A DNA stretch of 64,000 bases from Pterois miles (Eukaryota; Chordata; Actinopteri; Perciformes; Scorpaenidae): the NCBI GenBank assembly GCA_947000775.1, contig CAMQGK010000318.1, forward strand, positions 6,222,501-6,286,500, in the 5' to 3' direction. Shown one piece after another: positions 43,701 to 56,000 of the stretch. Under the pieces are notes generated by a model. It saw nothing but the letters and a program-made list of their open reading frames with translations, had not been told where the DNA came from and did not search any database. How positions within the stretch are numbered: the stretch's first letter is position 1; every line of letters starts with the position of its first letter. A program made the position numbers and the translations under genes.

Positions 43701-46700
43701 TAGTGGAGGTAAGACGTGAGCAGATTCTGGATGACTTCCCGATGCCGTTCAAACGGGTGAGTACAACAACACACTGTTGAACTCTGTTGAGGTGTCAAAA
43801 ACCACAGATACGAAACAGCTTTATGTCTATTTACCGTGTGTATGAGTTGGGGACTTGTGAGTGGAAAGTTTCTGAAAGCTCTGATTTCACTACTTGTAAC
43901 GTGTTTGTTGACATTGTGAGAAATGGTGGAGCCATGGACGTTCATTAGCGGCGCATAAGTTAACATTATACAGGATATTGTAATTTTAGTTATATATTTT
44001 TTTCGTGGTAATTTTATATGTCTTTGGAAAATGTTGATATTCCCAACGACCTCGTCTTTCTTCTCTGTCATAGAGGAGAATGATTAGCTAGCTTGCTAAA
44101 TTGTTAGTCTGTGGCTTCTAGACTCAGACATTAACGTTAATTTTCCCGTTGCTGGCAGCGGTGTTCTTCACGACTTAAGCACTTGAACGCAACGCATGTC
44201 ACGTTCAAGACGTCCCATTCCGTAAACAAGGGTTCATGAGTTCCATTGAACTACTTTAAAGCACCATATGTCAACGGATTTTTTGACATATGGATAAAAA
44301 TCCGTTGCCCTTGTGGAGTTTATATTGTTTACATGTCCATGTTGTCTGCTTGAGGATGTTTTATCCCACTGAAAGAGGATTCAGGAGCTGTTGTGTCTAC
44401 AGCTAGTTTTATTTAACATTATTCATTCTTGTTTAATTGTCTGTTTTTTGTCTCTTTTCTGGTTTATTCTTGTGATGTTTCACTGAGGAAGGCTGTTGTA
44501 TATTTATGATGGATAATCAGTTGTATGCACAGCCTGCAGAGTGCCCATCTGTTGGTTTGGACAGAAGGGGACTTTTGTTGCTGTTAGTTCCTCTTGAGTA
44601 CAATATTGTAGTACTCTTTCCACCTCTGCTGAAACATAACTCAGAGAAATAGTGAGAAATAGTAATTAATTTAGTTTAATAGACATTAATAATGGCAATT
44701 TAATAGGAAGTAAAAATAAGAATCATAAATGAAATGAGCTTTTGGAATTTACTTCTTTACACAAACAGGTACAAAGTATGTACATACATGCATGCTGTTT
44801 GCTTTAATTTAAATAGGGTTATTATCTAGCATCATGTCCAGTTTTAACTGTTCATCTGAACTCACCATTTGAGGAAGTGGACCCTCCTGTTTCCTTGCAG
44901 CACAGTGAAACCAAAAGGTGTAAAAGCCAGAAAAGCTGGGTTGCCAGACACGTCCTGACAGGCACATAAACCCATGTTATTGTCACTATAGAATCAGACT
45001 TGAAAATGTCTTACATTGACTAAGGACACTTGAGATAGTAGTATGACAAATTCATCTCACATTTACTCTTTAAAAAAAAAAAAAACATAAAAGATTACTC
45101 ATCGCATCAAATTGCACATTAAGATGAGATTCAGTTCATAAGTTTAGAATAAATAAGTTTAATAAAGAGCACCTTGCATGGATGAGGGTCCACTCCGTAC
45201 GTCTCCAGCATCTGAGCCTTCTGGAGGAAGTTGAGCTCTGATGTTTCAGGACTCTGACCTCTGAGAAGAAAGGGCAATAAGCCCATTAACTGGCTTCGTA
45301 ACCTTTATTTATTTCGTCATCATTTGATTGAAAGTTTGTGCACATTTTTGTTAAATGGGGAGATGCATCTGTTTGTTCAAAACTGCTGTCAAACAAGGTG
45401 GAGAAAATGAGCGATAGAGGGCAGTGTAGGATCAAACCAGTACCTGTGTCCACCTGGGTTTTAAATACAGTGTGTGTGTGTGTTGTGTGAGAAAGACAGA
45501 GATAAAAAGATCAGAGGAAAATTAATTATCAGCTCATGAATTAAAGGTTACACATTACAACCTTTTTATTATTGTTTTCTACGAGCACAGATTGAGCTCA
45601 TGTCTGCACACTGTAATGTGCATGTAGTCCTTTGGCCTATTAAAAAGTCCTTGGCTATTGTATCCTAAACCATCAACCTTGAAGTCATCAAGTGGAGGAG
45701 TAGCAAGATGACAAGGTTTTTGTATCTGCTCACGGTGCCGGGGTTACCGTGTGTACGTGCTCTGACACATCATGGCTGTGACCTTGGCACGCACTGTCTG
45801 GCATTCTTTAAGGCAGAGAAGGCAAAACAACATTAACTGAACCTGACTGACCTCTAGAAATTCATATCAGTCCCCAGGTACAAAACAAACACTGCGCCTA
45901 TGGGAGCATAAATAACTACAATCCTGAAGACATGAAAAATCCAAAGGGGGTCAGTCCTTGTCAACACCACTAATCTGATTAGCAACCAGGTAGAGCTGCT
46001 TTTGCAGCAGTGGGTGGGGACTGTAACATTCCCAGATTCCCCACCTCGACCGGGTTGTCCAGCACACTGGTCATCACCGGCTGTGTTTGGGAGCGAGAAA
46101 AAGCTAAATTGTGTGAATTGTTGCCAGACTCTGTGAACTATTAGGACTACCAAGGGGAGCAAATCCAAATTCACCAAACCATTAACTGGCCACTGAGCCA
46201 GGACCCCAAAAACTGGTGAACTGCAGTGAGCAACCTACTGGCCCAATACAGTAGTCTGGAGGATGCTGCAGAGCATACTGGTGCTTTCAATAGCCAGGCA
46301 TGTGCAGCATTCAGAGTCCGGACTGAACCTGTAAATGAACATTTCATAGCCTTGTTTTGAAGAGGTGGGTAGGCAGGCCTATAAAGCCTGTAAAACAACA
46401 CAACCAAATGAATAGTATAGTAAATACTCATCGTAATAAATAGCTATGACATTTCAAACCTATATCTCTGCATATGTTACCAGATTATTTACTTTCAGAT
46501 TTGTTCTCAGTGTGAGATGCTGAGTTACTAAATGTTACTGGTTGTGAGGAGTTGCATACAGTTTAATCAGTCTGTTGTTTAGCTGTGACTTATACCCTCT
46601 ATTTGGTACTTATAAGGTAGTCTTTGCAGAGTACTCCATCTCAATATACTGTTATGTTAGGGATGTTACTATTTTTTCCTTTAACTGTTAACCAACATTC

Positions 46701-46995
46701 AGCATTTTAACCAATTAATGCTATTGGTTAAACGGCTAAAAGAAATCTTAATACTTAAAAAGCTGAGGAAAGTGCAGAGGAGTGGCTCATCACTTTAAGG
46801 AGAAAAGCTGGTCCAGCTTAAGAAAGTCTGAGCCGGCGGAGATACAGGAAGTTGGCTCCCGTCTTGAGCGGAGCACATAGCGGAGGTGTTGTAGTCTTGT
46901 AGCATTTACTCACAGACAAATAAGCTGTACACACCCAGTCTGCTGCAGCTACGTTCACAGCTATTACGCCACTGACAAACCCACACTCACCGTCG

Positions 46996-47081
<86 letters not shown>

Positions 47082-50000
47082 CCTGTCGGAAACTTGCCAA
47101 AGTTACGCTATAGTGGTCACGAAGCCACCGGCAACACTAACAGCTGCTAATGTAACACAAACACACACGCAGTGTATGTCGGACGATCGCTATCGTTAAT
47201 GCGGGCAGACGGAGCATCGTTACACCGGGCAGACAAGCTGACAACCTGCTAAACTAAACTAAATGTGCAGTGGAGAATTTTACTGGGAAAATGGCTGCAT
47301 GTCCACGACACTACACGCAGCACCATGGCTGCTAATGCTCCCGGACGGTGAACTGGAGACAGGGAACGCAGCATCATGGCTGCTACAGTAGCTCTGCTGA
47401 CAGTGAACTGTTGACTCAGTTATCTGTTGTGCTCATACGCTGTAGCTGGGGCACCGCTGCATGCGAGGCACAAATCTTGTCGGTTAACGGTTAATAATTG
47501 TTTAATGAGGGTTGGCTATCGGTTAAGAAAATTTTTCAAAGTGAGCATCCACGTCAACATTGCTTTTTTATTCAGGGGTTTCCATCCCACTATAACTGGA
47601 AAGTTTGGGATACACTACAACTCAAGTCAATGTCCATAATGAGAGTTAAAGGTTCTCCATACAACATTCAGAGCATTAATATAGCAGCAAGCAACTATTT
47701 GCTATGTAGAGATACAGAGGAGTAATGTCTACCTGAACAGAGTGAAGTCACTCTCCCTCTTTGTGTGTTGTAATCTGAACTTCTCTGTGCTTTGTTGACA
47801 TCGCCAGGCCAGTTGTACATGCTTTTAGTGCATGTTCATGCATGTGAGCGTGCCCCACTGGCTAGCTCATGGCCACCGCACCCCACTGTACTCATACGGC
47901 GGTTAAAGCTGATGTCAGCAGGGATGCGTAGCACCCTCCCTCCAGTTCCCCCTGGTAAACATTGTCAACTTTGTCAGCACTGTTGCTGTTGTTTGCACAG
48001 TTAGCGCTATTAGCACCGATAGCTGCGAGCCACTGGCTCAGCCGCCACTGGCTCAGCCGCCACTCTTTGGTAAAATCCATCACAGCAGTCATTTATTTTA
48101 GTTTCCCCTGACTGACCTATGAATTTAAGATGCACCGAGTTCAGTGTGCAGTACCAACAGTTACTGTAGGTCTGCTTGCGTGATGCACTGCGCTGTGGCT
48201 GCTATGGAAGTGAAGGAGTTCACAGGTACACAGGGACATGGGCAAGTGTCACCTTACATCAGCTCAGTCTTGTGGATGTCAGCAATCCGCCGCTCCAGCT
48301 TCTCAGAGTGCTTGGGGAAGAACTGGAATTTGGAGCTGTAGCCCTCTGGGTGTTTCCCGGGGTCGTGGTCGCCTATTTCAGCTGGAAAATGGGAAAAAAA
48401 GACACAGCGAAGGAAAAGTTGACTTCTATGTTTGATGATAAATTTTAAATCCACTTATGTAATTTCAAATTTTAAACTATTGAAGAAGTATAGAAGTAAG
48501 TTGAGATGTATTACAGAATGCAAAAATACCTGGTTGAAAGTAATTTCTGCAAAGAGCAAATAGTGATCATGAATTATGAAGCTTATATTTTCGTATCAAA
48601 CATTTTTTTCATTTGAAAGGGTATTTAAGTCATTTTTATTAAAATCAAAATGTAATCTTTGTATTTAATACTGTACCAAGGGCACGTTGTCATTTCTTTT
48701 TTATGTGGTTGTGCTGATCAAAACTAAATTAGTGCTGTGCATTGTGTTCAAAGATAATGCCTCAGCATAAATCCCACAATACCAATTTGTACACAATGCT
48801 GAGACCGAGATGTCAAGGTTTTGAATCTGAATATACCTGGGTGCACAAAAAGGGTACATACAAAACTATTTCACCATAAAAAGACCTCTCCCTCCAAATT
48901 GTTAACCATGCATGAGTCCATACAGCAGCTTATTACTGTGGCATGTCACAAATACTCGCCAGTGTTCTCTGCATCGCTGTAGCCAGCTTCAGCAGCCTGG
49001 ATTTACAATCCCCTGACATCTGTTTACAGATGGTGGAGGAACTACACGGACGGTCTGGCTACTTGTCTGCTCTGTGGGGAGCTCTGGCAGCCATTACTGT
49101 TAAAAACGGAATTTTAGACAGCCAAAAAATTTGAGTTCAGATGTGTAAAAGACATTATGGATTCACATTTTCTGTCACATGTTGACAGTGCCGGAGAGTG
49201 TTTATATAAGCCAGAGACAGCTGGTGAAGAAATGCTTTACAGAAAGGGAAGACCGCCACGGCAAAAAGATAATACTCGGTTTTCCAAAGTTGAGTTCACC
49301 AAAGTATTGTATAGTGTAAATAATAGATGAATTGATAGATGTAATCCTGCATAGATGGTAGGGCTGGGACAATTCAGCTACCTCCCAATTCGATACTATC
49401 ACAATAATTGGGTGCTGATTCAATATATATATTGGGATTCTGCAAGTATTGCAATTCAATATTGCAATTTATTGCAATTTTTGTTAACTTTTTTATTACT
49501 AAATCATGGGAAAAAGTTAAATCATACACTTTTACTTTGAAAAATATGTAAATTAATGCAGTGACGATGTTTCATTTCATGACTCATGTATGCAGTCAGA
49601 GATGTCCTGAAGTAAAAAATATCAGTCCCTCACAAATTAGTGGTATTTTATTTTAATGCTATATACTGTACATCTGATAAATGTCTTGTAATATTGTAAT
49701 TGTAATTGTCTTGTGGTGTACAGGGCTACACAGAGACACCCAGGTACTGTAGATTCAGGCATTGGCTGAGAAAAGGTTGGGTGCATAGCTGGTTGGCTTA
49801 ATGCATCTCAGCTCTCTGCATGTTGACGAGCCTGACGCCCAAAGGATCCTGTCAAATGGAAACCTGGCACCTTCCAAAATGATCAACTTTTCTATTTTAC
49901 AAAACTATCAGTTTTCCTCAAAGGGAAACATACCAACATCGTCATTGAATCTCTTGAATTTCTTTTAACTGATAGTGTCTGAGATTTTTCTGGTGCTCAG

Positions 50001-53000
50001 GGTTAGGAAAATAAATATAAATAACAATTTCAGATTCTCAATCAAACAAAATGAGAGCAGTGTGAGCCTTCAACCTCTGAACATGCTGCTTGCACATTTG
50101 CACACACACCCACACAGTAAAGCACACATATGGCCGAATGTGAGCACAGCTGGTCAGTGTTTATTAACAAGCCAGGGTCATATGGAAATCATACAGTAGG
50201 TTACAAACATTCTGAATAATTTATGTCATACGTGGTAGACACACATCTGTCAGAGGAAGTACTGTCATTTGTAATGAGTTGTAGTTCGCGTTTGTGACTC
50301 CCGACATGAGGTTTACGACTGTGCAAGCTGAAGGTAGTCGCTGAGATTAAATCACACAATTTCCCATCCAAACTATGTGTGAGATATAACATTTAATCGG
50401 CTCACAGTGCTTGGCTTCCTGGCCAAGGTTCTCTGCCTACTGTGTGAGGCCATTTGTATGAGGTCAGCTCAGTCTCAATATTCACAACTGCACACAGAGG
50501 GGTTCACAAGTGTATTTAGTGTTTTATATATAAATGACTCAAAAGTATTTTATGATGCACACAAAAATAGTTAGCATTGTATATAAGCTGTTAAACTCCA
50601 CAACCAGCACTGCTCCCAGTAAACCACATACACATTCACATTCACAACAAACTCACCGGACATACGTGCAATAAGGACTCATGTGCAACTATGTCATCTG
50701 CTTGAATTATAGGAACCGGACAATTATTAATTGATATAAATGGACATACTTCTGGCTTTATTTTTCTTTTTCTTATTTTTCTTTTCTTTTTCTATTATGT
50801 ATATACTAAATTATTACTTTTTTATTTGTATGAATATTGTTTTTAAATCTATGCTTATCTTCTATTGCACTATCCACTTGCTGCTGTAATGGGTAAATTT
50901 CCCCACTGTGGGACTAATAAAGGAATATCTTATCTTATCTTATCTTATATAAATAATAATAATAAAAAATCCACATAAAATACAAGGTTCAAAAATATAT
51001 TTCTGATGCAAACACATATGTCTTTTTTTTTTTTTTTTTTTAAATGTAATAGAAATCCACAAATATGTGTATTTAAAAGTATTTGCAAGTTTCATCAAAA
51101 ACATATTTGGATGTTGTTACATTCATATACAAACTGTTGAACCTGTATTTACAAACTGCTTGTGATGTGTGAACAAACTGCATTTGTGTGTGGGTTGTAT
51201 GAGACTCCCTGACGTGCACTGCACAAATGCATTTTTATCGGTCAGATTTCTCCCTCCTTACCGATCTGATCTGACCCCATGCATTTATGGTTGTTTGAGA
51301 GTTTGTCATACCTTGTAAAATGTAGGCAGCCAACAGAGCAGCATCTGATGTCTTGCACAGGAGGCGACCGTGGTAGAGATCCCTCTTAACCTGCAGGAAG
51401 ACGAGATATCTGTGGAGTGGAACACAAAGAAACTGATTTGGGTCATTATTTAGATAAGATCTATATAACGGCATTCCTTTTCTTGTAAATGCACGTAGTG
51501 GGTGTTTACAATTTAAAAGTAAGGCGTCTCTTGTGGCAGCAGGCATGTCAAAGGGACTGTTAGAAGAAAGTAATCTTGAGAATACCAAGTAAATGAGCTG
51601 AGAATGAATGAATACTGTGAAATGTATGTTGTGTTAAAGGTGGTCTTCACGCTATCCAGAGAATTAAGTTGTTTTTTTCTCTGACTGTGTTGTACTCCGA
51701 ACTTGCTTTGTTCACATAGCCGGGCCGGCTGAGCTTGCCTTTTAGTGCATGTTCATGCGTGTGAGCGTGCCCCACTGGCTAGCTCACAGCCGCCGCTCTG
51801 CAGTGTGCTCACACGGCGGTTACAGGTGATAACGCCGTCCAGACTGATGGCGTTGTTGTGGAAGCGTAGCACCCTTGGATGTATAAAGCACGCACTGGAA
51901 GCGAGAGTGGCTCAACTGCCGAGTGATAAAGTACCCAGATCATCCGGCGATCTTCTGCATCCGCTGGGCCCATAGAGCAGGCGCAGTAGCGTTTCCTTTA
52001 ACTCCGCCTGCCAGCCCTCGGCCCAGCCGCGGTCTGGTTCTCATTTACATGACCCTAGGGAGGGAAATAACTGGATTTGGCTTTACAACTTTTAGGCCCT
52101 AATGATTTAAATAAGGGCTACTCAAGTGTTCGCACTGAAAAGTTGATGTACCCCCCCCACCCCCCCCAAAATATATTAGCTGGATTACAAACGTCTCTTT
52201 CCCAATGTAAGTCTATGAGAAGAATCATTTTTTTGGCCCGATGGGATTACAAGACAGACACAAAAGTTGTAATTCCATCATTTGGCCACTATGAAAATTT
52301 GTTTCACAGACTGGCGCTCCTCCTGGGGGCTTGGTAGCACCCACCCTCCTTTTCCCCTTCAGGTTAATAACACTGTTAGCTCTGTCAGCACTGTTGCCAT
52401 TGTTTTCACTGTTGAAGCTGTCAGCACCGGGAGCTGCCTGGCTTGCCGTCGCCATGTTGAGAGCCGTGTGGAGACAACAGAAATGCTCCCAATCTCACAT
52501 TTAGCACCTTTAATGTGTGCTTCCATATGCGTTTGTGTACCTGACGTTGAACCTGCATGTGAGATAGTTCAAAATACTGTTCTGAAAAACAAAGAGAATG
52601 ATATAATGATTACGAGGCAGGTTCCCTGTGTTGGCTCGTCACCTTCAGATACTACAGTATGTGTGTGGTTATTAGTACCTGGTAGCTCTACACAGTGCAA
52701 TGTAAAATAAATGTAGCTAGACAACTCCATTACTCCAGGGCCCTTTCACAGCCCATTCATAATTAATCTATGATTACAATTTAGAAAAAAAAAATAACTG
52801 AATATATGATTGGCAATCCAAAGCTTTCTATTATAACATTAGACAGGGGACATGTAGCCAGCTACCTCGAAGCAGAACGCCAGCTAAAGCGTAATCATTT
52901 TGTGAATTGACAGTGATCTAAAATATGATTGCGGCTTCGCACTGAAGTCCACTGGGAGCAACTCAATCTCCAAGCAGTAGAGCAATAAAGAAACAGTGTA

Positions 53001-56000
53001 GCAGTACTTAGCATTAATATGAAAAATGTCAGAGGACAGTTGGGGTGCATATTGAGCCCTTTTATATCCGGCCACCACCTTGTTGTGAAATTATATACAG
53101 TATAAAGATAATTAAAAGCTAAACGCAACATGCAAATTTATGCAAAATGTTGCTACATTTCATGTCTGTGCTTATCTACCACGTATTTGTGCATCTGTGA
53201 GAGCTTCCACTCAGAGCGGATGGCAGAGCTGTCTCCTGCCGGCGCTCCAGCTCAATCAGTTGCGAATAAGAGCTTTCACTGCGTGGCAACCAGTCGAGGG
53301 ATGTGATTTACAGGGATCTGTGCGCTCGGCAGCTCTCTGGCTCACTCCTCACTCCTCACAGCAGTTTGTTCAGCTGTCAAGGATGCCACACACGGCACAG
53401 AAGTGGTGAGGAGCTTCATGACACTGCCGCTTACTGTATAAAATAAGGGAATACGCAAAACCCCCTGTACACAGACTCACTGCTGAGCTCTGGATGCTGT
53501 GCATTTTTTGTAGCTGCATGAACACAATTAAGATTTAAAATAGTGTAGTTCAGATGACCTATAGTCACTCAGTAATGAAAAAGGCAAACTGAAAACACAT
53601 TTCTCTCTTAACTTTGAATGACTCAATGTAGTGAGGATGGTTACTGAAAGGATTCCCAGTTTAGACAAAAGCAAATATTGTTCTTAAAGCTGCAGTGCTC
53701 TTATCCATTTTTCAATCATCTAAAAACTGCAGAGGTACAGAAATGATAGCAGTAAAATGTAAGACTTCTTTTGATGGGATTTTATGAGACAAGTAAATTA
53801 ATATAAACACAGAAGATAAAAAACATCCCTTTTGGTTCAATAAAATCAGTCTCTAAGTGCTGTAGAGTCAGATTTTTTAATGCCGCTATATTGAGGTTTG
53901 CTCTGTGTCAGCATTTTTACTTTAAGGTTATGGCTCCTCCAAAAATAGTTGTGTGATGTAATTGTGCCTAGTTGAGTGTAAGGAGAATACAATACTTTTG
54001 ATCCCACCAGAGCTGCAATATCAGAATGGTTTCTAAGGAAAATGTTGATGTTATCACACATTTGATTCAGAAAACTGCGTGCTTACTCAGCCCCGTGGAA
54101 AATACCGGTGCCTGTTTCTATGATTCGCCACATGAGATAATTTCCTCATTTCACAAATCAAAACTACAGTTACCACATTGCAGTTGCCTCCACCAGCCTG
54201 TCAAGTTGCAGGTTACATCCATGTCCATCCAAAATGTCATCACTAGAATACATCATTTTATCCTGTTAGAAGTTTGTGAGAAATTGTCATAATTATCATA
54301 TGAATTCTTGAGCCATGGCCAAAACATGATTTATGAGGTCACAGTGACCTTGACCTTTGACAAACCAAAATCAAATTAGATCATCCTTGAATTCAAGTGG
54401 ATGTTTATGCTGAATTTGAAGAAATTCAATCAAGGTTTTCCTGAGATAGTGTATAAGTACAGATGTGAGGACACAGAGACCTTGACCTTTGACCACCATA
54501 ACCTAATCCTTGTCAGTGAGTCGTAATCCTCCTAGTGTTTTTGAGATATCGCGTTGAATTGCAATAATGTACTGTACGTATGTACTCTACATACAGATGT
54601 ATGGATGTACAGAGGGATGGACAACCCGAAAACATAATGCCGTCGGCCATGGTTGTCGCCGGGGTGGAAGCATAACAAATACTATACTTGTGACCCATGC
54701 ATGAGTGTATGAGCGCCCTATGGGACTTGCTAATCTAGTCTGATAACTGCCTCATGTTACTTTAGTCAAAAAAAAACATGTGGATGTGGAGTTAAAGAGT
54801 TTATTACACCTTTGTAGTCCCCTTCTCATCTCTGCTGGAGGCTCGAGGCTACATTAACTACAGGGCTGTACGTTAACTTATTTAGCACCGATGCTATAGA
54901 GATTAAACGTTTTGTAGCACAGGCCACAAAACTGTAGAATAGTATTAGAGTATTATAGCAAGTAAGTCCACTAGTTTGTTCATATTCTGTGTTGGGGGCG
55001 TGGAGCATACAAAAATACAGTTTAAAAAGTCATTTTCCCATGACCTTTTAAAGGAATATATAACTGAAAAAATGCAGACATTATTTTAACAATAGGCCTG
55101 TGTATTTTAGGTATTATTATTATTTATGCACATAGCATGGATGTGGGAATTAGGGGTGCTGAGTGGTCTTCACCAACTCCTAAACTTATAAAGACTATCA
55201 ATTAGCGTTTCCCCTTTCTTACTGTGATACAGGCTATGTGTATAGTACAAGTATTTGTGGTGGGAAAGTGGCAGCTTTGTTTTGTTTATTTTCATATAGT
55301 CCATTGTTAGATTTCTTGTGAGGCAGGCAGGCCGTTTCAACCTTCAGGCTATGTTTAAATCTTACCTGGTGATTTCCTCTTTTAGGGCAGCAGGGTCAGG
55401 AGGGTAAAACTTGACACGCAAACACATGGTGAATGGAGGCTGGGCTGAGAAAGAAAGAAAATGTATAGTCATATTTCTAATGTGGCTGGCATGATTGTGT
55501 ATTTTTCTTTTTTTGCATGATAAAACTTATCAGGCATGTTAAATTAAATACTTACATTTGATTTGTTTGGCAATCGACTTTGTAAACTCCAGCCAGTGCT
55601 GAAAAGGAGAGAAAGAGAGGTAAACACAGTGAATCCTTGGCTGCTAAACTGTCAGTCTGAAGTCTGATTGCTCAGCAGCCGAGCATGATGAGCTGGAGGG
55701 CACAGCAGAATTACTCCTTGCCTTCTGTTTATTTAGACCCCCTCCAACACCGTCTCCACGCAGAGAGGAGATGAACGAAAGCTGATAATCAAGAGACTGC
55801 TGTTCTCTGTCAGAGTGCTAAACATCACGCGGCCAAACTAGCTCTAATCAGTGAGATCATGACACACTGACAATAACGGCGCCCTGTACTCACTGTACAG
55901 TAACTGTAAAACACAATGATGCTGTCAACTTTTAATTATTGACTTTTTTTTTTTTTAGCAACACCTGTTCACAATCTGCAGATTCAAGCCTTGAAAACAT

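Noticed and set aside
47892..48004. Short frames in family C repeats
   Set aside because: Both copies have differing frames at this place, so the openness is not maintained by selection on a protein.
48943..49134. Short plus-strand frame reading LHGRSGYLSALWGALAAI
   Set aside because: No splice sites, promoter or recognisable family; probably intron or an old repeat.
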